64,000 nt of DNA from Bradyrhizobium cytisi. GTDB taxonomy: Bacteria > Pseudomonadota > Alphaproteobacteria > Rhizobiales > Xanthobacteraceae. The translations under genes were made by a program, and so were the position numbers. This document shows, in pieces, positions 45,635-55,147 of this stretch; position 1 is the first letter of the stretch, and the number at the start of each line of letters is the position of its first letter. The stretch covers positions 124,001 to 188,000 of the forward strand of contig NZ_VSSR01000025.1 in the NCBI RefSeq assembly GCF_008123515.1, read 5' to 3'. Under the pieces are notes generated by a model. That model had not been told where the DNA came from and ran no database searches. It was given only the letters and a program-made list of their open reading frames with translations.

Positions 45635-46126
45635 TCAGCCAACCGGCCCAGGAGTCCAATCGTCGCCGGACAGCGGCCTGACGGTGACCTGAGGAAGGAC
45701 TCCAAGCTCCATGCTCGGGTCGAAATGGCGCATCGTCCGCTCGTTGAGATCGATGATGCGGCCGGGCCTGAGCGGCCCCACGTCATTGATCTTGACGATG
45801 ACCTTCTTGCCGACGGCCTCGACGAGTGCAAATTTCGGTCTTGCGCCGAACTGAACCCCGCCAAATTTCTGACGCAAGCCCGTCTTGATGGCGGCTGTCC
45901 AGACTGAGGGATCATAACGCTCGCCGGAGGCTGTTCTCGGGCCACCCTCCTCCTTGCCGGGCTTGAACGGATTATATGTCGATGCTGCGCCAACGATCAC
46001 ATCTCCACGGGCGGCATCGACGACGGTGCTTGAATGAACCCCACTTGTTTCACTGCGGGCAACGGTCACAGAAACGGCAAGCGCAACCAGGGCGCCGCAA
46101 ATTGCGGCGCTCGAGCGGAACACCAT
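45635..46126 (-). CDS. RlpA-like septal/periplasmic protein
   Basis: 163 residues with a signal peptide (AAICGALVALAVSVTVARS). The double-psi beta-barrel of RlpA follows: GAASTYNPFKPGKEEGGPRTASGERYDPSVWTAAI, then KKVIVKINDVGPLRPGRIIDLN, where the aspartate in NDVGPL is the conserved acid. No SPOR domain is present, so binding to denuded peptidoglycan is not expected. It may be a lytic transglycosylase or a barrel-only relative. Confidence 0.88.
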   Translation of the reverse strand: MVFRSSAAICGALVALAVSVTVARSETSGVHSSTVVDAARGDVIVGAASTYNPFKPGKEEGGPRTASGERYDPSVWTAAIKTGLRQKFGGVQFGARPKFALVEAVGKKVIVKINDVGPLRPGRIIDLNERTMRHFDPSMELGVLPQVTVRPLSGDDWTPGPVG

Positions 46127-46359
46127 TATATCTCCTTTGATTTTTCGTACGGTTCCCGATGCCGCAGAACATGGCCAAGCGAACGCGTCAGCGTTTTTCG
46201 ACTTGCGCCAGTCTCTTGCGGATTCGTGCCACCCCTGGCTTGCGGAACCATTGCGAGAACCTGAGCGGTTCCCGCATCGTGTTTTCGTTGTCGCTGTCTA
46301 AGACAGGGAATGAGTCAGCAACATGACACCTGGAGCGATGAGTCTTGATCCCCGGAGTC

Positions 46360-46532
46360 TTACGTACTCAGCGGTGAGGGCTCATCGCGCAACGCCCGTG
46401 AGAACGGCAATGGCGCGGAACTTCGGGACATCTGCATATCACCCCGCCGCGCTTTGATCAGCTCCTTGCCGATTGCGGCGAGGTGGACTTGGTCCGGACC
46501 GTCGCCGATGCGGATGAAGCGGCTGCGGACTC
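46360..46532 (-). pseudogene. 3' remnant of an acyl-CoA dehydrogenase gene
   Basis: Minus-strand translation reads RFIRIGDGPDQVHLAAIGKELIKARRG and ends at TAA 46360-46362. The GDGPDQVH segment matches the highly conserved C-terminal end of acyl-CoA dehydrogenases (R-IADGPDEVH). The rest of the gene is missing; the fragment stops where the acetyltransferase gene begins, implying a deletion. Confidence 0.7.
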
Positions 46533-46542
46533 GTACGGAATT

Positions 46543-46983
46543 CTACAAGCTGCGCGTTAGAACCCGCTCCCCGTTTGCGAGCATCGCATCAGTCTCAACG
46601 AATCCGATCGAACGATAGAAGTCTAGCGGACCGCCATCGCCGAGCACGACGCTCGTCTGCATTCGTCGGTAGCCAGCATCGCGGAGAAGGTTGATCAGCT
46701 GCGTGATCGCCTGTTTTGCGTAGCCCATCTTTTGGTGGTTATGGTCGATCATCAACCGCCAAAGATAGGCAACTTCCGCCTCATCGGCTGGCTTCCACAT
46801 CACGAAGCCAACCGGTACCTCGTCTGCGTATACTGCCCTGAAGATGGCTCGCGGCTCGAAATATGCTTGCGCTATTGAGAGTGCGTTGGGGGCGACAAAG
46901 CGCTTCTGCTCCTCTCTGGTTTCCAAGGCGCAAACCACCCGCACAGTTGCAGCGGTTATCTCGCGGAGGGTTATCATGGACAT
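46543..46983 (-). CDS. GNAT-family N-acetyltransferase
   Basis: 146 residues from ATG 46983 (a second ATG two codons on is possible). The GNAT core includes AVYADEVPVGFVMWKP, AYLWRLMIDHNHQKMGYAKQAITQLINLL (acetyl-CoA pyrophosphate loop HQKMGYAKQA), and MQTSVVLGDGGPLDFYRSIGFVET. It resembles diamine (SpeG/PaiA-like) acetyltransferases; the acceptor is not certain. It is a single gene. Confidence 0.85.
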   Translation of the reverse strand: MSMITLREITAATVRVVCALETREEQKRFVAPNALSIAQAYFEPRAIFRAVYADEVPVGFVMWKPADEAEVAYLWRLMIDHNHQKMGYAKQAITQLINLLRDAGYRRMQTSVVLGDGGPLDFYRSIGFVETDAMLANGERVLTRSL

Positions 46984-47253
46984 CACGATGCGGATTTCCG
47001 GTTTGTTGCGATTAGCCGACAGGACAACGCACCATGGGCCGTTAGGCTTGGGGCCAAGCGCAGCCCATATGTCGTCGGCTCGACAGATGTCCGAAAAGTC
47101 CACTGAGTGACGCCCCGGGCCGTGTAACATCGCAGCAACAGAGTTTCAAATACGTCTCCTGATGGGAGGATGAAAAGACGCACGCTCGGTGGGCCTCTGG
47201 TATATCCAATAGCTGGATTTTTACTTCGAGCGTTTTTGATGAATGGAGGCTGC

Positions 47254-48018
47254 ATGTCTTTTCGGATTTTCAGCGGTATTGCGCTGGCTGCACTCGCTGT
47301 ATCCGCCACGGCGGCCCAGAGCGCCGATCTTGGCACACGGGCTTACACCAAGGCGCCGATGGCGCCGGCTCCAATTTCCGTTTGGAGTGGCTGCTACATC
47401 GGCGGAAATGTCGGCGGAGGCTGGGACCGCCAAGACTATACCAACGTCAATCCCCATCGGCTGCCAAACTTCGACTTAGGGTCAGAGCGCAATTCCGGCG
47501 TGCTCGGCGGCGGTCAGGTGGGTTGCGATTACCAGGTTGGATCATGGGTGATCGGCGCCCAAGGCATGTTTGAAGCTGCTGACCTTCGCGGCAGCAACCA
47601 TGTGGTGCCTGGAGCCGCCGATCCCCAATTCCCGAACGTTTTCGACCTCAGCGCAAAGACGTCCTGGATTACGACTGCGACCTTGCGCGTCGGCTATGCG
47701 GTGCTCCCGCAGGCCCTCATCTATGTCAAGGGCGGCGCTGCTTGGACCCATGCAAAACTTGACTACACGATCACCGGAATGGGTGTCTCAAATAACTCGG
47801 GTGCGGAGACACGGTCAGGTTGGGACATCGGAGGCGGTCTCGAATATCTCTTTGCGCCGAACTGGTCGGTATTCGTGGAATACAATCACATGGATTTCGG
47901 TACGCAGACGCTGAACACGCAAGACGCGTTTGGTTTCATCGAGCCTATTCGCGTTAGCCGCCGGATCGATACCGTCATGGCGGGCGTGAATTTCAGGTTC
48001 GGGCCGTGGGGTAGGTAA
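47254..48018 (+). CDS. Omp25/RopB-like outer-membrane beta-barrel protein
   Basis: 254 residues from ATG 47254, with GGAGG 4 nt upstream. The signal peptide ends at ATAAQSAD, a typical start for this porin-like family (LGTRAYTKAPMAPAPI). The 8-strand barrel pattern follows: VWSGCYIGGNVGGGWDRQ, GGGQVGCDYQVGSWVIGAQG, and a terminal GVNFRFGPWGR. These small porin-like proteins are abundant in rhizobial outer membranes. It is a single gene. Confidence 0.9.
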   Translation: MSFRIFSGIALAALAVSATAAQSADLGTRAYTKAPMAPAPISVWSGCYIGGNVGGGWDRQDYTNVNPHRLPNFDLGSERNSGVLGGGQVGCDYQVGSWVIGAQGMFEAADLRGSNHVVPGAADPQFPNVFDLSAKTSWITTATLRVGYAVLPQALIYVKGGAAWTHAKLDYTITGMGVSNNSGAETRSGWDIGGGLEYLFAPNWSVFVEYNHMDFGTQTLNTQDAFGFIEPIRVSRRIDTVMAGVNFRFGPWGR

Positions 48019-48102
48019 GCAGCACGGCGCGCGAAGAGCGCGCGCCTTTGCCCACCCTACGATTCCGAGCGAGAGGAGAGAGTCCTTCACCCACCCCGCC
48101 CC

Positions 48103-48288
48103 TCACGTCCCGCGCAGCAACTCGCTCGCCACGATCCAGTCGTTGCCGTCGAACTGGCGCATATAGCCGTCCTTGATCGGGCGGAAATCCTGCGGCGTGG
48201 TGTTGAGCGTGATGCCGGGCAGCAGCAGCGACAGCGGCGCGCTCTTCAGGCTGGAGGCCTGCGCCATGAAGTTCTCGCGTCGCGTTGC
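48103..48288 (-). pseudogene. 3' remnant of an ABC transporter substrate-binding protein gene
   Basis: Minus-strand frame reads ATRRENFMAQASSL, then LLLPGITLNTTPQDFRPI and YMRQFDGNDWIVASELL, the conserved C-terminus of branched-chain amino acid or urea-type periplasmic binding proteins (T-ENVM, PLLLPGI-INTSP-DF-PI, MRFDG). The N-terminal five sixths are missing, cut at the HdeD gene boundary. Confidence 0.72.
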
Positions 48289-48295
48289 TGACGAG

Positions 48296-48871
48296 CTAGT
48301 GACGCCGCCGCAGGCTGAAACCCAGGCTGATCCAGCCGGCACCGGCCATGATCAGATCGATGCCGAGGAACAGGCCGAGGATATAGACGCTGTTGACCGG
48401 CCAGCGTGCCAGGATCAACAGCCCGAGCAGCAGCGTGATGATGGCCGACAGCGCCACCCAGACCCACGGGCTTTCGCGCTTCATGCTGAAGGCGAGAAAC
48501 AGCCGCACCGCGCCCGAGGCCAATAGCGAGGCGCCGAGGAACAAGGTCAGCAGCGCTGCTGCAAACAACGGGTTCTCGAAGGTCAGGAAGCCCGCGATGA
48601 TGTAGAGCGCGCCGAGCAAGGCCCAGAGCACGAACTTGCCCCAGCTCTTCATCTGGAAGGCGCCGATCACCTCGGTGAACCCTGCGACGATCATCATGGC
48701 GCCGACCACGATCACGCTTGCGACCGTCGCCATCACCATGCTGCCGAGCGCGACGAAGCCTGTGACGAGATAGACGACACCGAGGGCGACGATCCAGCCC
48801 CATTTGGCGTGCAGCGCGGCAATGCCCGAGCCCAGGCCGAGGTTGGGAGAGGTATCCGAAGCGCTTGTCAT
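48296..48871 (-). CDS. HdeD-family (DUF308) membrane protein
   Basis: 191 residues from ATG 48871 (GGAG 8 nt upstream; a GTG three codons earlier is less likely). Six hydrophobic helices are visible, with paired halves typical of DUF308 proteins (VALGVVYLVTGFVALGSMVMATV, then MIVAGFTEVIGAF, ALLGALYIIAGFLTFENPLFAA). HdeD protects E. coli from acid at high cell density. An FNR/FixK box lies about 100 bp upstream. Confidence 0.9.
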   Translation of the reverse strand: MTSASDTSPNLGLGSGIAALHAKWGWIVALGVVYLVTGFVALGSMVMATVASVIVVGAMMIVAGFTEVIGAFQMKSWGKFVLWALLGALYIIAGFLTFENPLFAAALLTLFLGASLLASGAVRLFLAFSMKRESPWVWVALSAIITLLLGLLILARWPVNSVYILGLFLGIDLIMAGAGWISLGFSLRRRH

Positions 48872-48970
48872 GACGGCCACTCCTGCATGTGAAGCCCCAG
48901 CGCACAGCTCAGGATAGCACCGATCGCGCCGGGACGACAGCCAGCCAAGCGGCCCCTGCGGGAGCCAACA

Positions 48971-48984
48971 TTGAGGTAAATCAA
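48971..48984. promoter_or_regulatory. FNR/FixK-type box upstream of the HdeD gene
   Basis: TTGAGGTAAATCAA matches TTGA-N6-TCAA (9 of 10 positions of TTGAT-N4-ATCAA). It sits about 106 bp before the HdeD start, compatible with activation from -41.5 and a leader of about 65 nt. It overlaps a second inverted repeat (TTGAGGT with ACCTCAA). Confidence 0.5.
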
Positions 48985-49000
48985 CCTCAAATGCGGCGCC

Positions 49001-50530
49001 TCACCCGCGCGCCCGCTCCATCTCGAGCTCGGCCTTGAGATTGTCGAGATCGCGGTTGATCGAGGCGACGGCCAGCACGCGGCCGGCCTTGATATATCGC
49101 AGCATGCAATCCCGTTTGGAGATGCTGCCGTCGATCTCAATGTGGTCGTAGCTGTCGGCGTGGCCCAGATAATTGATGACGACGTCAAAATGCTGGCTCC
49201 AGAAGAACGGCACGGCGTCGAAGCGCTCGCGCTTGCCCATCATGTTGCGCGCCGCGGTCTGGCCCTGCCGCTCCGCCACCACCCAGTGCTCGACGCGGAT
49301 GGTTTGCCGCGAATGCGGATCGGGCCAGCGCGCGATATCGCCGGCGGCGAAGATTCCGGCGACGCTGGTCTCCAGATATTCGCTCACGCTGACGCCCCGA
49401 TCGGCTGCGAGCCCTGCGTGCTCTGCCAGCGCAAGGCGCGGCTTGACGCCGATGCCGACCACGACGAGGTCGGCCTCGATCACGGCGCCGCTCTTCAGCG
49501 TGGCGCGGGTACCGTCGATTTTCTCCACGGTGTCCTTCAAGTGGAAGCTGACGCCGTTCTCCTCGTGAACCTTGCGGATGAAATCGCCCATCTCGGGACC
49601 GAGCACCTTCTGCATCGGCCGCTCCTCCGGCGCGACCACATGGACCTCGAGCTTGCGCGCACGAAGCGACGCCGCGACCTCGAGGCCGATGAAGCTCGCA
49701 CCGATCACGAGCACGCGCTTCGCGCTGCCCGCCGCCTTGATGATGGCACGGCTGTCGGCCACGGAGCGTAAGGTGTGGACATGCGGCTGATCGGCGCCGG
49801 GGATCTGGAGCTTGACCGGCTCTGCGCCCGTCGCGAGCAGCAGCCGGTCGAACGGCAGCTTGTCGCCATTGCCGAGCGTCACGCTGCGCGTCTTCGGATC
49901 GATCGCCGAGACGTTGGTGTTGAGCCGGAGATCGATGCTGGCATCCCCATAGTAGTCCTCGGGGCGCAACGGCAGATATTCTTCCGGCGCATTGCCGGCG
50001 AGATAGTCCTTGGACAGGTTCGGCCGGTCGGTCGGCATCGCGCCGTCACTGCTGAGCATCGTGATGCTGCCGGCAAAACCCTCGCGCCGGAGCATCTCGG
50101 CCGCCGCAAAACCGGCCCCGCCGCCGCCGACGATGACGAACCTTTCCGGCGTTGGCGCGGTGCGGTGGGACGCCGAAGGCTTCGGCATATCGCGCTTGCG
50201 CTGGACCATGATCCTGTCCTGATCGCGCGTCACCTCCCACACTGCCAGCGTATTGATTGCCGGCGCACGCGTCGCCTCGCCGGTGCGAAGTGAGAAGCAG
50301 GCGTGATGCCAGGGACAGCGGATAGTGTCGCCGACCACCAGCCCTTCGGCCAGCGGACCATGCCAATGGCTGCATTCGGGCTCGATTGCAAACACATCGC
50401 CGGCGGCGTGCACCAGCAGGACGTCCTCCTCGCCGACATGCCCGAGCAGCTTACCATCCTTGAACTCGCGCAACGACACGCCCCTGGTCAGGTCGGGTCC
50501 GCCCGGCTTCTTGTCCTCGGTCATGGTCAT
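49001..50530 (-). CDS. Rieske-FAD ferredoxin/NAD(P)H oxidoreductase (AIF-like)
   Basis: 509 residues in two domains. The N-terminal Rieske 2Fe-2S domain (about 10-105) has both ligand pairs: CSHWHG and CPWHHACFS. The C-terminal domain is a FAD/NAD(P) pyridine nucleotide-disulfide reductase (VIVGGGGAGFAAAEMLRREGF near 133, RVLVIGASFIGLEVAASLR near 270, AGIFAAGDIARWP near 390). This fusion reduces an oxygenase or ferredoxin, or acts as a coenzyme-dependent redox protein. It is upstream of HdeD in the same direction but separated by about 130 bp and a FixK box. Confidence 0.92.
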   Translation of the reverse strand: MTMTEDKKPGGPDLTRGVSLREFKDGKLLGHVGEEDVLLVHAAGDVFAIEPECSHWHGPLAEGLVVGDTIRCPWHHACFSLRTGEATRAPAINTLAVWEVTRDQDRIMVQRKRDMPKPSASHRTAPTPERFVIVGGGGAGFAAAEMLRREGFAGSITMLSSDGAMPTDRPNLSKDYLAGNAPEEYLPLRPEDYYGDASIDLRLNTNVSAIDPKTRSVTLGNGDKLPFDRLLLATGAEPVKLQIPGADQPHVHTLRSVADSRAIIKAAGSAKRVLVIGASFIGLEVAASLRARKLEVHVVAPEERPMQKVLGPEMGDFIRKVHEENGVSFHLKDTVEKIDGTRATLKSGAVIEADLVVVGIGVKPRLALAEHAGLAADRGVSVSEYLETSVAGIFAAGDIARWPDPHSRQTIRVEHWVVAERQGQTAARNMMGKRERFDAVPFFWSQHFDVVINYLGHADSYDHIEIDGSISKRDCMLRYIKAGRVLAVASINRDLDNLKAELEMERARG

Positions 50531-50679
50531 CTCCCTGGCACCTCAACGCGCAGCTCAGGATTGGACGACGGCGACAGCGAAAAGTTCCTGCGATCGCGAA
50601 AATCAGGCTTTGGCCGCTCAGGATTCAGAAGCGCCGGCGGCGGCGCTTTCCGCTTCGCTCCATGCGGGCTACAAGAGCC

Positions 50680-51507
50680 CTACTTCTGCGGTCCGGATAG
50701 CGATATCTCGCGTTCGGCCCGGAACACGTTGCTGTAGAGATTGGCGATCCACTGCCGGCCGATCTCGGTCTTGTTGAGATAGCCGATCTCGGTCTGGATG
50801 TGCGGCGCGACGCTGTTCCAATAGAATTGCGGATAGCGGTTCACGATGTCGGCGGGCGAGTCGTAGCCGAGTTGGCGATTCATGCCGACCTCCTCGAACT
50901 CGTAATAGAGTGCATTGGCCTTGCGCAGATAGTTGGGATCGCCGAGCTGCCCGATGAAGTCGGCGGCGCGCAGGATCGACGCCTCGTCGTCATATTCCTG
51001 GCCCTCGCGGGCCGGGAAGCGCGTCCCCTCGATGGCGCGCGCGATGCGTTCAGGATCGAGCCCCGGAATGTGCCGCAACCGCCGCGTCACATAGAGCTTC
51101 GAGCGGTCGACGTGATACGTCATCAAGCTGGCGTCCGACGCACCGCGCGGCAACGAGATCTTGGTGTCGGCAGCATCGATCACGAAGCCGTCGATGTCAT
51201 CCTCCTCGAACAGGCCGCGCACATAGCCGATATCGTGGGCGAGGCAGGCGATCAGGACGTGGACGTAGTCCTCAGCCGTCAGGTGGGTATGGAGGCTTCG
51301 GCCGCTGAGGATGGAATGGCCCGCCAGCGTCACCAGCATCGTATGCTCGATGTTATGGTAAAGGGCATCGCTGTTGCCGATGCATTCCATCGCCGTGCGG
51401 GTTGCGCTCTCGACTATACTCGCAGCGCTCTCGTCATACCGACGCCGCATGAACGTGCCCAGCAGCTTCTCCAGGGATTCAGCTGCCAGTCGCGGTAACG
51501 TCATCAT
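50680..51507 (-). CDS. HD-domain metal-dependent phosphohydrolase
   Basis: 275 residues. The HD metal site is spread over HNIEHTMLV (His), LIACLAHDIGYVRG (the HD dyad near residue 92) and a later Asp in ILRAADFIGQLGDP. It is an unclassified HD hydrolase that may cleave a nucleotide or cyclic dinucleotide. It is a single gene, 215 bp from the transglutaminase operon. Confidence 0.85.
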   Translation of the reverse strand: MMTLPRLAAESLEKLLGTFMRRRYDESAASIVESATRTAMECIGNSDALYHNIEHTMLVTLAGHSILSGRSLHTHLTAEDYVHVLIACLAHDIGYVRGLFEEDDIDGFVIDAADTKISLPRGASDASLMTYHVDRSKLYVTRRLRHIPGLDPERIARAIEGTRFPAREGQEYDDEASILRAADFIGQLGDPNYLRKANALYYEFEEVGMNRQLGYDSPADIVNRYPQFYWNSVAPHIQTEIGYLNKTEIGRQWIANLYSNVFRAEREISLSGPQK

Positions 51508-51722
51508 GGATGCAGCCCCGTCCGTCGGTGGTGTCCCACGCTAGCCTCCTGACGCCTCATACTCGCCCTCGACGCAGGCTCAGCATAGCCCAATCTGGGG
51601 CGACTGGCCAAACCCGGGAGTGAAAACACGGAAATATGTTGCAGTTGTGCTCCGCGATATCGCGGTTGCGGTGAATGCTCGACACATCCCTGGCGGGCGT
51701 CGCCGGGACGGCAAAACCGCAA

Positions 51723-52601
51723 TCAGTCCACCAGCTGCACGTCCACGGCGACGCCGAGCTTCTGCTTCGGGGAGCCGACGATGATGCCGTCCACCGGGGA
51801 CACATCGGAGAAGTCGCGACCGACCGCCAGCACGATGTGGTCATTGGCGACCAGGAGATCGTTGGTCGGATCGAAATCGACCCAGCCGAGCTCCGCGCCG
51901 CACCACAGCGACACCCAGGCGTGCGTGGCATCCGCGCCCTGCAAGCGCGGCTGTCCTGCCGGCGGAATGGTGCGTAAGTAGCCGCTGACATAGGCGGCAG
52001 GCAAGCCGAGCCCGCGCAGCCCCGCGATCATCACATGGGCAAAATCCTGGCAGACGCCGTGGCGCTTGTCGAAGACCTCGTCGAGCGGCGTCGAGATCGC
52101 CGTCGCCTTGGGGTCATAGCGAAACCCGGTGCGGATGCGATGCATGAGATCGACCGCACCCGCGAGGATGCCCTTTTCAGGCACGAAGCTCTCGGCAGCA
52201 TAGGCACTGACGGGACGCAGCACCGGCACCAGCGGGCTCGCAAAGACATAACCGACCGGCGAGGACGGCCCGAGGCTTGTCGCTTCGAACGCGATGTCGC
52301 GGATGCTCTCCCAGGATGGGCTCGCGGCATCGCGCGCCGGTGGCTTCCGCGCGACGGAGACGCGCGAGCGCGAGTCGATGCGTAAATTGCGATGCGCGGC
52401 CTCGATCACGATGCTCTCGGTCAGCGTGCCGAAGAAATCGCGGCGGACGTGGCGCTCGGACGGGCGCGGACGGATCTCGATCTTGTGCGAGATCAGCTCC
52501 TGGCCGTTGCCGTCCCTCGGCTCAAGCCGCAGCGTGCAGCGGGCGAAGCTGACCGGGCTCTCGTACTCGTAGGTCGTGACGTGCCGGATGTCGTAGATCA
52601 C
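51723..52601 (-). CDS. Transglutaminase-like protein (single domain)
   Basis: 292 residues. An N-terminal beta domain (about 1-110, YDIRHVTTYEYESPVSFARCTLRL) precedes the papain-fold core. The catalytic triad is Cys in RHGVCQDFAHVMIAGLRGLGLPAAYVSGYL, His in DATHAWVSLW and Asp in WVDFDPTND. Bacterial members usually act as peptidases or amide-forming enzymes on peptides. It is the last gene of the three-gene operon, overlapping the ATP-grasp gene by 4 nt. Confidence 0.93.
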   Translation of the reverse strand: MIYDIRHVTTYEYESPVSFARCTLRLEPRDGNGQELISHKIEIRPRPSERHVRRDFFGTLTESIVIEAAHRNLRIDSRSRVSVARKPPARDAASPSWESIRDIAFEATSLGPSSPVGYVFASPLVPVLRPVSAYAAESFVPEKGILAGAVDLMHRIRTGFRYDPKATAISTPLDEVFDKRHGVCQDFAHVMIAGLRGLGLPAAYVSGYLRTIPPAGQPRLQGADATHAWVSLWCGAELGWVDFDPTNDLLVANDHIVLAVGRDFSDVSPVDGIIVGSPKQKLGVAVDVQLVD

Positions 52602-55120
52602 GCCAGCCCCGTCAGCTTTTCCGGCCGGCTCGCATTGGTGCCGTGCGGGAAGTAATGCAGCCCGATCGCTTCGGCGAGGCTGAGCAAATCCTGCTCCAGC
52701 GCGAACAGGGTCTTGACCTCGAGCTTCTCGGCTTCGGCAGTCGCCAGCATGGACTGCACCGCCACCGCAAGCCGCTGCGGCTGCTCGATCAGGCCATGCT
52801 CCTTCAGGCTCGGCAGTGCCGCGATATGCTCGTTCAGCGTCGTCACCTGGAACGCCACCGACCGCGGATTGTAGGGATCGAGCACGGCGAGATCGCGCAC
52901 CGGCGCCAGGATCGGCGCCAGCAGATAGCGCGAGCGGTAGGTGATCTGGGAATCCACCAGCGTCAGCAGGATGTCGAGGTCCTCGTCGCCAGCCTCGTCA
53001 TAGGCAAACTGTCGGGCAAAACGCGCGGTGTTGATGGCGCGCTCGGTGCGGCGGCCAATATCGAGGAAGCGCCAGCCGGCGGCGCGGTTCATGTTCTCCT
53101 GCGCGAGGCCTGCGAAGCTCGCAAGCTCCTGCAAGGTCAGCTCGGCCGCACTCAACACGCTGTCGTCGTCCTCGACCTCGTAGGAGAGCCGATCGGCCAT
53201 CTCGGTGATGACCTGCCAGGCATCGGGCGACAGCCGCTCGCGCAAGGAGGTTGCGGTGCGCTGCGCCGCGCGCACCAGCGACAGCGCCGAGCCGAAACGC
53301 GCCTCGCTCTGCAAGGCTTCGGCGACGATGCGCCCCGGTGCCGTGCGCGAGGTCTGCGAGATCGCACCCCAGGTCACCAGCAGGCGCTGGATCCGTTCGG
53401 CCGATTGCAGCGAGGCCGCGGTGCCCTTGTTGGGTCCGCTCGGCGAGCCCAGCGCGCGCACCAGCCGCAGCGTCGCTTCGGCGCGTTCGAGATAGCGGCC
53501 GAGCCAGAACAGATTGTCGGCAGCGCGGCTCGGCAGCACGCCGGCGATCCGGCGAATCCGGACCTTGTCTGTCGCTGGCAGCAGCGACGCGGTCGAGACC
53601 TTCTTGTCCGACACCACCCAGACGTCGGCGGCACGCGCGCCGTCTCCCATCGACACCGCGCGCGCATCGGCCTGCTCGGCGATCCGGCAGAACCCGCCGG
53701 GCATGATGGCCCAGCCGTCGGGCGTTGCCGCAGCAAACACGCGCAGCACGAAGGGGCGCGGCATGATCTGCCCCTGCTCCCACACCGGCATGGTGGACAA
53801 GCGCACCACCTCCTGGCCGACATAATCCATGCCGCGGGCGCCGATAGCGTCGACCAGCCGCTGACGGCCGGCAGCATCGAGCCCGCTCGCCAGCACCGGG
53901 CCGTTGCTGTCGAAGCCGGGCACGCCGCGCCGGTAGGCGCCTTCGATCGCGACCTCGTCGAGCCGCGACAGCACCTCGTCGCGCGCCGAGCGCTGGCCGC
54001 ACCACCAGGTCGCGATGTGCGGCATCTTCAGCTCTTCGCCGAGCAAACGGCGGCTCAAGGCCGGCAGGAAGCCGAGCAGCGCCCTCGCCTCCAGCACACC
54101 GGAGCCCGGCATGTTGGCAACGACGATGCCGTCCTTGCGCAGCACATCGATCAGGCCGGGCACGCCGAGATGCGAGGAGGCATCGAGCTCGAGCGGATCG
54201 AGCGAGTTGGAATCGACACGGCGGAGCAATACGTCGAGCCGCTTCAGCCCCGCGACGGTGCGAATGTGGATGCGATTGTCACTGACGGCGAGATCGTCGC
54301 CCTCGACCAAGAGGAAGCCGAGATAGCGCGCCAGCGTCGCGTGCTCGAAATAGGTTTCGCTGAAACTGCCGGGCGAGAGCACGCCGATCCGCGGCTCGTC
54401 ACGATCGGCCCGCGCGCGAAGGCTATCGCGAAACGCCTCGAAGAACGGCGCGACGCGCGGCACATTCATCGACTTGTAGAGATCGGAGAAGGCGCGCGAC
54501 AGCACCAGGCGGTTCTCCAGCGCATAGCCCGCGCCTGACGGCGCCTGCGTGCGGTCGCCCAGCACCCACCAGCGGCCGTCGGGCCCACGGCCGACATCGG
54601 CAGCATAGAGCGAGAGGTAGCGTCCGCCCGGCGGCGGCACGCCGCAGACGGGACGGAGGTATTCGGGACTGCCGGCAATCGCGCCGGCCGGCAGCGCACC
54701 TTCCGCGACCAGCCGGCCTTCGCCATAGATGTCGCGCAGCACCAGCTCCAAAAGCTCGGCGCGCTGGGTGATGCCGGCGGAGAGCTGCTTCCAGTCGGCC
54801 TCGTCGATCAGCAGCGGCAGATGGCTGAGCGACCACGGCCGGTCGGCGCTATCGCCGGGGGCGCGGTAGGTGACGCCGGCCTCGCGGAGATGGCGGTCGG
54901 CCATGCCGAAGCGCCGCTCGACCTCGTCGGGCGCCAACGTGCCAAAGGCATCGAAGAAGCGGCTCCAGACCGCGCGCGGGGCGCCGTCGGGCCCCAGAAA
55001 CTCGTCGGGGATGCCGGGCAGGCGGCGATAGTCGCGGACCCATTGCGCGAGGCGGCGCTGACCTTCTCGCTGACCTTGCGCCTTACCCGTCTTGTCCTGT
55101 TCGGCTGCGCCCTCGCCCAT
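52598..55120 (-). CDS. Circularly permuted ATP-grasp / alpha-E domain protein
   Basis: 840 residues. The first about 500 residues are a circularly permuted ATP-grasp (YGEGRLVAEGALPAGAIAGSPEYLRP, WWVLGDRTQAPSGAGYALENR, GLIDVLRKDGIVVANMPGSGVLE). The C-terminal part (about 530-840) is the alpha-helical alpha-E domain (LFWLGRYLERAEATLRLVRAL, RFLDIGRRTERAINTARFARQF). ATP-grasp enzymes make peptide-like bonds. Genes of this type cluster with transglutaminases in many bacteria and may build or process an uncharacterised peptide. Confidence 0.92.
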   Translation of the reverse strand: MGEGAAEQDKTGKAQGQREGQRRLAQWVRDYRRLPGIPDEFLGPDGAPRAVWSRFFDAFGTLAPDEVERRFGMADRHLREAGVTYRAPGDSADRPWSLSHLPLLIDEADWKQLSAGITQRAELLELVLRDIYGEGRLVAEGALPAGAIAGSPEYLRPVCGVPPPGGRYLSLYAADVGRGPDGRWWVLGDRTQAPSGAGYALENRLVLSRAFSDLYKSMNVPRVAPFFEAFRDSLRARADRDEPRIGVLSPGSFSETYFEHATLARYLGFLLVEGDDLAVSDNRIHIRTVAGLKRLDVLLRRVDSNSLDPLELDASSHLGVPGLIDVLRKDGIVVANMPGSGVLEARALLGFLPALSRRLLGEELKMPHIATWWCGQRSARDEVLSRLDEVAIEGAYRRGVPGFDSNGPVLASGLDAAGRQRLVDAIGARGMDYVGQEVVRLSTMPVWEQGQIMPRPFVLRVFAAATPDGWAIMPGGFCRIAEQADARAVSMGDGARAADVWVVSDKKVSTASLLPATDKVRIRRIAGVLPSRAADNLFWLGRYLERAEATLRLVRALGSPSGPNKGTAASLQSAERIQRLLVTWGAISQTSRTAPGRIVAEALQSEARFGSALSLVRAAQRTATSLRERLSPDAWQVITEMADRLSYEVEDDDSVLSAAELTLQELASFAGLAQENMNRAAGWRFLDIGRRTERAINTARFARQFAYDEAGDEDLDILLTLVDSQITYRSRYLLAPILAPVRDLAVLDPYNPRSVAFQVTTLNEHIAALPSLKEHGLIEQPQRLAVAVQSMLATAEAEKLEVKTLFALEQDLLSLAEAIGLHYFPHGTNASRPEKLTGLA

Positions 55121-55147
55121 GCGCCTCTCCCTGCCCCACCATCATAC

